From assembly GCA_037179515.1 (NCBI GenBank), contig JAXCGZ010019327.1, forward strand, positions 1-64,000: 64,000 bases of DNA. The letters run 5' to 3'. Source of the DNA: Halocaridina rubra (taxonomy: Eukaryota > Arthropoda > Malacostraca > Decapoda > Atyidae). Positions 1 through 62,704 of the stretch are shown in pieces (the first letter of the stretch is position 1; each line of letters opens with the position of its first letter). Made by a program: the position numbers and the translations under genes. Under the pieces are notes generated by a model. That model was not told the origin of the DNA. It worked only from the letters and a program-made list of their open reading frames with translations, and made no database searches.

Positions 1-33
1 TATATATATATAATATATATATAATATATATAT

Positions 34-115
<82 letters not shown>
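1..115. repeat. (TA)n array
   Basis: Almost pure TA with some TAATA units; cut by the window edge. Confidence 0.95.
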
Positions 116-117
<2 letters not shown>

Positions 118-118
<1 letters not shown>

Positions 119-291
119 GATGATAATGATCTTTTCTTATCGTAATCCTCTTTGTACTCGTGGAAGAAGTGTAAAAGAAAAAAAGGAAAAAAATCTTTTT
201 TTTTATTGTTTAAGGTGTTCCTACTTCGCGGAAATTCACCTATCGCGGCCGGTCCTGGAACCGAACCCACGCGATAAACGAGGGATTACTG
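118..291 (-). mobile_element. Tigger-like (Tc1/mariner) element end
   Basis: On the minus strand it starts CAGTAATCCCTCGTTTATCG, followed by the cgcggAA..TAGGAACACC block shared with 8400-8475, and an inner part shared with 10300-10355. A TA follows the end at 292. The inner side runs into the (TA)n array at the window start, so the other end is not seen. Confidence 0.7.
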
Positions 292-985
292 TATTAGCTA
301 CACTATTACCAAACCAATTTTTACCACTTTCCTTTCTGAACCTAAATTTATCAAGTTTAAAACCATTACTTCGAGTTCTGGTTTGATCATAAATTTTTAA
401 AACTTTAATATCACCCTTGTAAATCCCTGTAAACCATTTATGCACCTCAATCATATCCCCCCTAACTCTGCGTCTCTCTAGAGAGTGAAGATTAAGTTTT
501 TTTAGCCTGTCTTCATATGGTAGATTTCTGATATTGTGTATCATCTTGGTCATTCTTTACTGCACTCTCTCCAAGGTTTTAATTTCTATCCTAAAATAGG
601 GTGACCAGAATTGCACAGCATAATCCAGATGGGACCTAGCTAATGCAAGATAGAGCTGTAAAATAACCTTTTCAGTCTTATTGCTAACACTTCTTGAGAT
701 AAATCCTAAAATTCTGTTTGCTTTATTTATGACCACAGTACATTGCTGTCGTGGCTTAAGATTACTACTCACAAGAACTCCTAAATCCCTCTCACTCTGA
801 GAGCTCATGATTTCGTGGTTATTTAGCTTATAACTCGTATTGTTTATTTTAGTACCCATATTTACTACTTACATTTTTCAACATTAAATTTCATTTTTTA
901 CTTCTCCAACCATTCAAAAACTTATTTAGATCTTCTTGTAAAGCATGAATATCTCCTTTTCCAATATAGTTCTACCTGGATGTTA
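292..985 (-). pseudogene. CR1/L2-like LINE, reverse transcriptase 3' part
   Basis: Minus-strand translation gives DIHALQEDLNKFLNGW, SERDLGVLVSSNLKPRQQC, LYLALARSHLDYAVQFWSPY, LERVQ, a TAA, then LPYEDRLKKLNLHSLERRRV and RGDMIEVHKWF. This is the C-terminal part of the ORF2 of CR1/L2-type non-LTR retrotransposons. The TAA replaces the usual Arg after LERVQ; upstream is further decayed. It is 5'-truncated. Confidence 0.75.
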
Positions 986-1436
986 CCAATGCTCTTTTCA
1001 ATTAACTTTTGATTTCCAGTTACTTGGAAATGAAATCTTGAATAAATCTTGGGAAGAGTAGATTAGTAGAGGATGAGAAAGTACATTTAGTAATCAGTCG
1101 TTAATAGATATGCGTACTCAAATAATTTTCTTTCTGTTTGCCCAATAAAGTTAAGATTAAGAGGCTATCAAATTTATCCACCGTTATATTGAATCAGCTA
1201 AATATGAAAATAATTGAATAAAAAACAAAAATAAAAGAGACTTTGGTAGGATACCTGACTATGTCTGTATTTTGGTCTTATAAGTACGAAAACTAAGTAT
1301 ACATTCAATATGCCAAACTGTTTGCCATTGTACCTAATGATAGTAGTATATTTCATAATGATATTTTCATTCAAGTAACTAGCACATATTCGTTTCTCGA
1401 TGGAAGCTTAGAACAATACAATTTTTTTTTTTCCAG

Positions 1437-41231
<39,795 letters not shown>

Positions 41232-41251
41232 CCGTGGCTTTGTGTTCTTGA

Positions 41252-41257
41252 AATAAA
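41252..41257 (+). promoter_or_regulatory. Likely NVL polyadenylation signal
   Basis: AATAAA 21 bases after the NVL stop codon, which would give a very short 3' UTR. Only the hexamer is visible; the cleavage site is inferred. Confidence 0.6.
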
Positions 41258-52550
<11,293 letters not shown>

Positions 52551-53131
52551 CTGTAGGAACAATACGCATGGATTTAACACCATTAAAAATATTATTACCA
52601 CACTTCTAGACTAAACTCCTCTGTACAGTTACATCTGTTGGAACGATTACACAATTTTAGTACTGTAATAAACAACTGAAGTACTTTTTTTTTCCACTAC
52701 TGTAAGACCTGTGAATAACAAAAAAATTTAATAGTTTTAAGAGATAGCAAATCTAATTTACATATATTTCACTTTTGCACATCTGCGTACTCAAACTTCT
52801 TCGAATCCAGCCATACATTAAAATTACGTTAAGTCCAAAGAATTCTGGAAAGCCTTTGAACACTTTAAGAACTATGTGAATGTAGTAACTAACACCCTTT
52901 TAAGAGACTACAATCATATCTCCCCAAGAAGTCTCCATACAGTTCCTTTTCACCGCAGACTGGAAGGAAATGGCACTTACAACACCTGTGTGATTGCCAG
53001 AGGACATCATCAGATGGATAGTCTACAATTTGCCGTTTTGTGTCATTATTAATCCCCATGCGAATGGGGGTAGACACAGACAGTTCAGAGATGGGAAATG
53101 AAGGCTGGATACCCTTCTTAATACCTCATGG

Positions 53132-53200
53132 TGGGCTCAAACACAGGACTGTCATTTTCCAGGTCGAGGGCTCTTACCTCCGCACTAACCGTGCACTGCA
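53132..53200 (-). repeat. tRNA-derived SINE head
   Basis: On the minus strand TAGTGCGGAGG (near A box) and GTTTGAGCC (near B box) about 40 bases apart, with cctggaaaatgacagtcctg between. The body probably continues leftwards to about 52900. Confidence 0.5.
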
Positions 53201-55387
53201 GTCCCCCATGTAGTATAGTATTATGAACAGTATTATAATAATTTGCATATGAAGGTTTGCAAATAATAAATTGCGAATATTAATTTGTTGTTATATTTGC
53301 TTAAAATCTACTCAAGATGCCTAAACGATATTTGCAATTTGATAAGCGATTATTATATAAAAAATCAAAATTTTACTAAACCATTTTTTCAATGTAACTA
53401 TCAACGAACTCCAGAACAAAAACGACATTAAATCATTTAAATACCACATTCAAATCTGGAAATATTAATATAACAGAATGAACTGATGCCTCTGTTAACA
53501 ATTAATAATTTCTGTTTCTCAGTTTCGGCTTCCAATAGGAGGACATCCTTCCAACGAAATAATTTGCCTCATTTGGTTACATGGATATTGGAAACATCAT
53601 CTAAACAATAAGCTTCAAATTGTCATCTGTGTAATAATCTCTATATAAGCTGAATATGTGCTATGAAAGTAGAACAATCATTAAAATTTTAATAATTCTT
53701 GTGGTTTACTTTTTGAATACTGTACTAGAGTTTAGGATTATCAAATTAGTAGACTACAGTAGTTCTTAAAAGTGGCAATTACTTTATTTTATGAAAAGAA
53801 TGTGCTGAGATCTCCCTTCCTTTGCTGTTATATAGTGGTTTCAAACTGAGGTAAGAGTTTTAGTTTTATAAGTTAATACTAAAAACTTTTAGCACGTTCG
53901 GAAAGTTTGAGCATGCTAGCTGTTGGTGAAGTTTGGCTGCTAGTTTTTCCACTGAAAAAACTGCTTGACTTCAATTCCACACGGAAGTATCTGAACAGAG
54001 TCTGGCTTTTATTGTTTATAATGATTCTTTCCAAAATACATGCTATTCCTGTAAATATCTGTTTTTATCTACCCCTCTGTGCATCTTTGACTCCTAATAT
54101 CAAGCTAAATGAGAAGTAACTGATATTACTATAACTGTATTACAGGAGTCAGCATCCCATGTTTATCTCCAAACACATAATGTATGGAATACGAAAATAC
54201 GAGACTCACAACAAAAAGTTGCCAATGCTTTGTAAATACAGCATAATATAAGAGTAGCAAAATCCCATTTTATTGGTTTTCTTTCTCATAGGAGTACTGT
54301 ATAATGAAATATAAATACCATGTATACCTGTCAAATAAACTATACCTGCAAACGTCTACAGCCACATTCTAATTACAGTTTTTTATTACAAGTATGATTC
54401 CACATCCTGCTAAAATTGCAAGTGGCCGTAACGGTAACAAACAGAAGTGAGGATATCCTCACCTCTTCCAGCAATTATTTTGCAGTTACAAGATATATTC
54501 AGGGAATGAAGGATTGACAGTCACTATCGTCTTTAGTGGTTTCCTTGCATGTGCGCAGAATAAAAAAGTTGGACTATGTAGAATAAATATTCCATTTTAT
54601 AAATACTAGTAAGTACAACTAGAAAAGTTTAACTTATCTCCATCTAATAAGGTAAAATCGTGGAATCTGGGTAATTTACATTTCCAGTTAAAAGCCCTAA
54701 AATACAAGAAAAAACAAAAGTTAACAGGCAGTGTTCTTAGTGGATACAAGCTACCTTCAGCAGTTTACAGTTTAAAATAAATTTTTAGGGTAAAACTGCT
54801 AACAAATGGTGTATCCAGTGTTACCAATTACAGTTACTTGTTCAATAAACTGCCCCCTCAGAAGTGCAATAGTAAAGAAAAGGCATAATAAAATATAACG
54901 TTCATTTTCAATTTATTTACTAGCAGCAATATGAAAAATATTATGAAAAAAAAAAAGGCAATTGGTTTGGACACAGTCCAAACCTCTAAAGAGGCAGGAG
55001 ATCAGAATATCTCAACATCGTGAGATCAAAGTTTATTAATGAGAGAATTATTATTTAAAAATCCATGTTCAAAGACAATACCGCCGCCATCAAGCTATTG
55101 CATACACAATACAAAATATTATGACAAACATGAAAATATGGATGGTGACTTCAAGTCCATAAGTGTTCAAAGTTTACATATATATACTGTAGCACTACCA
55201 ATATGAAATTCAATATTACAAGTTCTATGAATATTACTGAGGACGTTTCAAATGCATCCATTAAAATGTAAAAAAAAAAATTAAGTAGTAAATTAACTTC
55301 TATTCACAAACCTAATACGGCAAAATTTCTCCTACTCTCATGCAGATGCAATATTGAACACTTCCCCAAGTCAAGGTGGACTGTAAG

Positions 55388-55662
<275 letters not shown>

Positions 55663-58600
55663 AAATGTAAAGCTAAATTAATTCATCTTTTCCTTGATTC
55701 TTAAAAAAAAAAGGTTGCATGGATTATACATACAAAAATAGTTATATTAATTATTTGTTCACTGGGATGATAAAAAAAAAACATTTATGAAAGTATAAAA
55801 TAAAGTCCTTCCAGTAAATAAACCGTTCTATCAATTTACTTCAACACTGACAAAATAAAAAAGAAAAAGTTCCACAACTTCCAAACATTTCCAACAAAAT
55901 GACATTCCTCACGTGCAATATAGTATCAATATAATGTGACTTAAGACTCTCTTCATACAGGTACTGAAAGAAGCCAGACTGTGTATCTGTAAATAATTCA
56001 CTCACATATCAGCTTAATAGTAAATATGACTTAAGCAAAAAAGCTGTTCACATATATGTTATTAATGAAAACAGAATCACTTTCACAGTTAGGAAGAAGA
56101 GGTTCTTTAAAGAAAATTACAATGTCCATGGCATAATGTCAAATTAATCGGACAAAGCAGACACCGGTATTTATGAAAGCAACTCATGCAAAATCTCGCC
56201 CACGACTTCCCCTTTAATTAACTACCATAGATCTGTTAAATTCATGAATGACGTGTTTTTTCAATATGTTGCGTGTTTCAAAAATTGCCAAGACAAGAAA
56301 GATGCAACCAATCCATTAAACCACTGAACCTACTCTATCATATACCACAAAGAAAATATATACAAATAACATCCCTCATTCTTTTATATTTATTTATTTC
56401 CACCACAAAACATATTGTACTTTGTATATATAAAATTGGTGAAGCTCCTAATACAAGGCATAAAAATCCATTACTATAATAAATCTACACCGAGAAGGAA
56501 ATAGCTGCCCTAAATAAGTAAAAAAAAAATAAATCAGGTAACAAGTATTTTGACAGAGATGATGCTATTTAAAAACGATGCACATGAAAACAAAAGCAAC
56601 TGATCCTATAAAAAGGATACTCAATAGGTATTGTTAACCTAACCTAACAGTAAAAATAAACAAACTTAAAATAAATATGATGGTACTGCAAAAGCTATTT
56701 ATACATTGTTATTTTGTCACAGTTAATCTTGTGAAAGAGAAAATTTGCAAGACTATAGAATAAAACAGAAAAACACAGACAACACATTTGTGCATAATAA
56801 TATAAAATTGTAAAACGTATAAGCATTAAGTTGGCGTTTGCATATTACAATAAACTAATAAATCATATGTACTAAAAAGTTTCAAGTAAATATTCTACAT
56901 CAAAAGAATGGGCATTATTACCCGTTGAACAGATATGATGCCATCTCCCACACAACCCAGCAATGACCACAACCAAAAGACATTCACTTACAAGAAACTG
57001 GGAATTCTTAACCTATAAATCAATAACATTTAATAATTAACACAAAAACTTAAGAGTTTAAACTTTTATAAAGTACCTTTATTGTTCGTTTTATTCTGTT
57101 CCTTCTTACCAGGCTAACGAACCAGGTCGCTAAAGTATTTATCAGACGCATATAATGCGGACATTGTGTTTTAGCATCATGTATTGTAACTAATTCCATG
57201 AACTAGGTATACAGACACTAAACAGGGGCCAAAAAAACACCTTAAAATTACAAATTAAGAGAAGTCAGAGATATCCAATTCTTCCTAATTTCAAATCATT
57301 TTCTCCTTAGGCAAAGAAAATATATACCAAAACTCTATAGCATCAATTATTTACCATAACCGGATTGTTTTCAAACTCTATGGTCATCCATATGAAGAAG
57401 CGTTATCACTAACCACAGCCACTGCATGAAAGAAATGGCCTGAAACTATTTACTGTACAGTCCTCGAAATATTTGCACAAACATATAAGCCACATTGCTA
57501 GCAAGTAACCTGTCCTCTGACAGTCTACAAAATTAATTTTTTTACTCCCATACCACAAGAATCTTGGACTTTACGATATTCTCTGAGTTTTGAAAAGTTA
57601 AAGATGAAAACCTCTTCTTAACTTGAGGAAACTGAAACCTACTAAACCAAAAGCTTTCAGGGTTACTATTTAACCAGAGGATATGTGTCGAGTCCTTAAT
57701 AAGATGATCATTGGCTGGAGTTCAGGGCTCCAATCTTCGTGCTTGCACTAATACACAAACTACAGAAACATCATGTTTAAATAAGGATATCTGTTTGGAG
57801 GATACTTTCAAGAAAGCTTTGAAACATTATATCAGTCATCACAAAAATAGTACCTCCAAAATAGGTTATAGAGAGAAGTAAATTTAAGGGTATACTATCA
57901 ATTTGCAACCTTGCAGCTAAGTATATATTGCAATAAATTCTCAGAATAAACCATCCAACAAAAAGATAAAAATACAGAACTTCAACATTACATTCCTCAA
58001 AACAAGATAAAAATGCAAAATAAAGCCTCTTCCTTACCCCTTGGAAAAATGCAAAGTTATTGAAATTTGCATTAAGAAAACTCTTGTTTTATCCCCCAAA
58101 ACCTATACTTTTCAAATGCATCCAAAACAAACTGACAAAGAAGTCATTGGAATGATATATATCACATTATGAACTAATAATGTAAATATAATAAAATTAA
58201 GTCACTAAAGCAGCAAAGAAATTATGCTATCATTCACCAACATATTAGTTCATATAAGGTACATTTAATGTTTCTAATGAAATAGAACAGTTCAGCTCCA
58301 AACGCTACCAAACAGAAGTACTTTCCTAAAATAAAACGGTTATTTATAGTTATTATTCAGGATAAAAACTGGGAAATTTGGGACCTCTTGGAAGACCCGA
58401 TGAGTACTGAACTGCTTACAAGTAAATGTTCTCAGGAACAATATTTGAAAATTTAATACCAATGTTGCCCGACAAAGAGTGTAAAGCAAACATCAAACTT
58501 GGATTGTAGGCATACAGAGCAATAAAAAACTTAATATTAAGACGAATTAGCACTAATAGTCCTAGCTTTATTAAAATATTATTCTTGTAAACAAGAAAAG

Positions 58601-58993
58601 ATTTGCCTGTGGCATAAAGATAAAACCATGGCTGTCCTGACTTTTTCTCTCTTCATGGGAGTAGCAGCTACTGCTATATAAGGCATTGAGTTTCATGTGT
58701 GCAAAGTTTCCATCACTCAATCTTTCCAAGTGAATCTTGCATATGAAAAAAAAACTAAGGTCACTGACGCTGTCATCAAGAGAGAAAGAAGCTAGCAGAG
58801 CTCGAAGGAACGTTTCATAAAGCGTATTTATTGCCTGACGATTACCAGCATATGCCAAACTTGGGGTTAGTTCAAATTTGTTCAAGTTTACGAGCAGTCT
58901 ATTTCTAAATCTCTCCTTTCAACTCAACAACATTCTGCTACTTAGAATCGAAACACATTTCACCATCAGCGTCTACACTGATTCTCTGCATAC

Positions 58994-59130
58994 CTCTTGT
59001 TTCTCACAATAAAGGTCAAGATGGCTTCATCCTCTTTGTGAGAATATGGCTTGTACAGTCCACTAATTTCATCATCCAATCTTGGATGGTCTTCGAAAAT
59101 TGAGAAAAGCTCTTTCAATGACCAATGAAA
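58994..59130 (-). CDS. Candidate exon of a Myb/SANT-like (RAP1-type) protein, or a relic of one
   Basis: On the minus strand a ctactaat branch-like site and a pyrimidine tract lead to ttatttatag, then 45 open codons: FHWSLKELFSIFEDHPRLDD, EISGLYKPYSHKEDEAILTF and IVRNKR, then donor AGAG|gtatgc. The part YSHKEDEAIL-TFIVRNKRY looks like the first helix of a RAP1-type Myb domain. Reading on past the donor gives YAE and soon a stop. No partner exon was found, so it may be a genuine exon or a gene relic. A second, broken copy lies in the opposite direction next to it. Confidence 0.4.
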
Positions 59131-59142
59131 CTATAAATAAAG

Positions 59143-59420
59143 GAGGAAATTAGTAGAAAGTACAAACTATATTCTCACTAAGAAAATGAAATCATCTTGA
59201 CCTTTAATGTGAAAAACAGGGGATATGAATAGGTTGGCTGGATATCACTGTGGACGATGAAATTGAAACAAGTTTCCATTTTAAGAAGCACAATGTGGTT
59301 GAGTTTAAAGGAGAGATTTAGAGAAACAGCTCACACATTTGGCCGAATTTGAACTAACTGCTGAAGAGGTGGTAAAACAGCAGCGAGAGGCAGGAAAAAG
59401 TTAAAAAACCCACGGTTTTC
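59143..59420 (+). pseudogene. Broken Myb/SANT-like copy facing the 59.0-kb exon
   Basis: Plus-strand reading with stops gives YSH*ENEIILTFNVKNRGYE, then VGWISLWTMK, SLKERFRETAHTF and, in another frame, ELTAEEVVKQQREAGK. These pieces follow the order of a RAP1-type Myb domain (KED..IL.F...N..Y..VG...LW......SLKERF) and the stretch after it. Several stops and a frameshift make it a pseudogene. The first 85 or so bases are an inverted copy of 58983-59075. Confidence 0.4.
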
Positions 59421-59844
59421 AGCCACATTAAGTAAATAAACACTGAATCATCAGATAATGATATCAGTACTAGTGACGCACATGGAAAGCTATCATCCTC
59501 TGCAAAAAAGAAGCATAACGCTTGATAAAGATATTTGTAAAAAGAGTTCATAGGCAAAAAGACCATCAGCCTTGGAACCTCGGCCATCAAATAGCGGATT
59601 TATACCGTGCAACAGACTTCCAAGGCCATCATTATCTAAACACAAACTTGCTACAAGAAAGTTGTATGCACAGGTACTTTTTACTCACTCCATCTTCTCT
59701 CCACGTGGTAAAGAGTGACGCAAATCAGAACTTGAGCATGACACAGTGTCATTAGAATAACAGAGACTTATCTAGTTTTGAAAGCTCTAGCCAGGAAAGT
59801 AGCGATGGAGACGTGATGTTCGGCAAATTGCAAGATTGGAAGAG

Positions 59845-60330
59845 GGAGGTTCACGTGGAGAATTTGACAATCCTTTGCGTCCTAGATATTATCCAAGGAG
59901 AAATCCCTGAGAAGGTGATAACGCATGCAATGCATCAGTGAAATAGGCAAAGTCACATGGGATCTCCGACATACCTTCAACTTCTGGAAAAACTCTTAGG
60001 GAAAATGACAATACATGATATGCCTCCAATAAGTATTGAAGGTTCACATGGGACTTCTAATATTCCTCTTGACTGCCAGAAAATAGCCAAGGAAAGCCGC
60101 CAATGAAGATGATGTCTTGCAATGAAGCAATGAGAGAGGAAGATTTGCATATTCCTTTAATTTTTAGAAAAATCCCTCAAGGAATGTGAAAGAAAACATA
60201 ATGACCCTCTAATATTTCTGGAAGGGACGCATGTTCACATGGGATATCTGATATTCTTTCGTCTCCCGGGAGATCCCTAAGGATAAAGGCCAAAAACATG
60301 ACTTCAAGAGAAAATAAAAGGAATAATATC
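59845..60330. repeat. Decayed minisatellite, ~95-bp unit, about 5 copies
   Basis: The word (g)ttcacatggga recurs near 59850, 59953, 60044 and 60235, with a weaker unit at about 60144. It is followed by a pyrimidine-rich word and gaaaaatccctaaggaa-like text. Spacing 91-102 bp. No host gene frame is kept across units. Confidence 0.55.
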
Positions 60331-60891
60331 CATGGGCACCTTCAAGACATTATTCATGGAATATCCAATAGAAGGCATAATAATACAATTAACATATATT
60401 TTAAAGCTCCGATGCATGAACATGAAGATGATGATGATAAAAGCCCTACCTAAAAAAAAAAAGTAGTATCACAACCAAACACACTACATTATTTCACAAA
60501 ATACAAATACCCTGCATTAAAAGCTGCCATAAAAGTGAGTCATTGTTGCATTGTAAAAATATAAGACCTTTTATTCTTGCTATAAACGCATGTAGCAAGT
60601 TGATATACAACACAGCAAAATACACGCAAGTCACTATGTTTTAAAAAATTCAAATCTGCGAACCCTTAAGGGTCTAAAATTCCTTTCCTAAAAATCAGAC
60701 ACTTTCTAAGACCTTAAAAAATAAATCTAAAAACATTTGTTCCTTGGTTATTCTAACAAACATAAATCCGCAAATCTTGTATAGAAATGCCACCTTAAAA
60801 AATCAAATGCATTGCAGGAATGAAAAAAAAATTAAACTAAAAAAGAAAGTTACTTCAAAAAGCAGAATGCATCTACTACACCATTCTTATG

Positions 60892-60894
<3 letters not shown>

Positions 60895-60931
<37 letters not shown>
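60895..60931. repeat. Poly(A) run
   Basis: About 37 A. No retroelement is recognisable directly upstream. Confidence 0.9.
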
Positions 60932-60935
<4 letters not shown>

Positions 60936-61103
60936 TTGAGCAATATTACAGCTTTGCAAGATACAGCTCATGAAAGAAGCAAATCCTGAAATAGAGCATT
61001 AAAATACCTAAGGCACAATAAGTGATATGATTCTTTAGAGGAACTCAGATTCTATACAGAACTCACTTGTTAACCAAACTTTTATATTAAATCTCATTTC
61101 ACA

Positions 61104-62704
61104 TCACATATTCTTAAGAGCAGGAGGTAAGGGCGCAATTTTGATGGCATTTTTTCCACGAGATTCTACAAAATCTTTAAGTACTAGATCAAGCGCGGCA
61201 GTAACATCTTCCATACTATCATGGCCTTTGCTGCCCCCTTTTTGAATATCTCGACCCAAATGTCTTTTGGTTAGGGATTTCAAGGACTGCTTGTGGGGCA
61301 AAGAACCACTGCATCCTTGAGAACTCTGAGGGACATTAAAGATTAAGGCAGTGTCAATAACATTTCTGTGCACCAACCTCAGAGCCGCAAGATCCCCTTC
61401 CAAGCTATGTCCAATAAGGATTGAATTTGAAGTTACTAAATGTAGAACTTTTTCACGCGTCTCGTGAAAAGACAATGCCGTTTCTAAATGATTGGCTGTG
61501 ATGCCCGAGAACTGGGTGTTGTAATCAAAAACAGTACCCTCGGGTTTTACGTACACGTCTAAAACAACTGTACCTGATATGCACACTACAGTTACCCTTG
61601 CTAACTCAAAACCTTTAGAGGTGTACACCATTTCACAGTCTACACCAAAAATTCTTGGCTTTCCTTCTTTAGTACAGGAAAAACCATCAAGTGGCCCATT
61701 CAGGCCGGATCGCAAATGGTGAAAGACATGATATGTGGCTTTCGTACATCCATCTGCTCCTTTCATGCTATTGCAACATTGGTAATGCAATCGACCATCT
61801 CTTCTCAGCACTAACTTCTTTGAGTGGTACTCACAAGATCTGTTCCCATTTTCTGCCACAATAAAATTTTGTTTACATCTTTTGCATTTTTCTATTCCTT
61901 GAGACTTGTATGCAAAATCACTCTGTATTTTTGGTACTAATGTTTGACCAGATCTGCAAGATACTCTCTGGTAATAATTCATATGTGAATCACTGTTGAA
62001 TTTAAGTTCCCCTTCAATTTCATTTTCTTTACTATCTGAACTTATACCAGAGGAGGTTTCCTGGCCATCTTCGTGAAAACTATCGCCAGCATTGAGATCC
62101 TCAATGGACTCTGGTTCAGAATAATCAGAGCTGGCTCCATCAACATCAACTTTCTTCTGGACATCAAAGTGTTGCATTCGATTTAATTCGGCAATAACCA
62201 ATTCACAACCATTCAGAGCAGCTGACAAAGTGGAGTATCCGCTTGTTTTGAAGATGTGGACACCGTGATTAGTGACGTACGGGTAGCCATTCAACACCCT
62301 GTCTTCTACTACGCAACAAAGCGGTAAAAAGAGATTGTAAAGTTCTTCTTCCGTTTTGTCTATGTTGCTGAAAAGCATTTTAGTGCTCAAACTCACACAT
62401 CGACCCGGACTACCAAATCCAGAAGAATTCTTCATTTTTTTGTTCTTGTTCTTACGTTGTCTCCTTGACATTTTGGAATTGGTCAAACTGACAAGTAAAT
62501 CTTCTGTGTCCGAGGCTGCATTGCTGGTGGCAACCTGGCTGCTGCCACTTACAGACGAGCTGTCGACCTCTTCTAAGCCATGACCACCCTTACACATCCT
62601 AGACATCATAAGGTTGTCGAAAGGATAACCACTTCCACGAAAGTAATCCCCCTTGCTGCCTCCTCCTCCTCTGCCACCTGGGTCAAACCGTCTGCCACTG
62701 CCAG
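61104..62704 (-). CDS. REXO1: REXO1-family DEDDh RNA exonuclease, last coding exon
   Basis: One long open exon of 532 codons from acceptor tttctctgcag (the exon starts at phase 2) to TGA. A Gly-rich start (GGRGGGGSKGDYF) is followed by a low-complexity basic and acidic region. Then comes a Cys/His cluster (CKRCKQNF, CEYHSKK, YQCCN, GCTK) typical of the REXO1/GOR family. Counting from the first Met (62609), the exonuclease core is about residues 318-485: ExoI FGVDCEM (D324, E326), ExoII GHSLEGDL (D406), ExoIII GHDSMEDV (H463, D468). All four acids and the His of a 3'-5' DEDDh nuclease are there, so it should be active on RNA. The upstream exons, including the true start, lie beyond 62705 and were not identified. 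REXO1 versus a sister paralogue is not certain. Confidence 0.85.

Noticed and set aside
54739..54790. Candidate TBL2 5' exon ending CTGAAG|gtagc
   Set aside because: The frame needed to join D-RTVLIW contains a stop and no WD-repeat text.
58571..58885. 104-codon minus-strand ORF, and a signal-peptide-like start on the plus strand at about 58629
   Set aside because: Neither resembles a family I know, no splice or start context supports them, and composition looks like AT-rich background.
59561..59600. Candidate TBL2 5' exon ending GCTGATG|gtcttt
   Set aside because: Phase fits but the donor is poor and the residues before it do not resemble a WD repeat.
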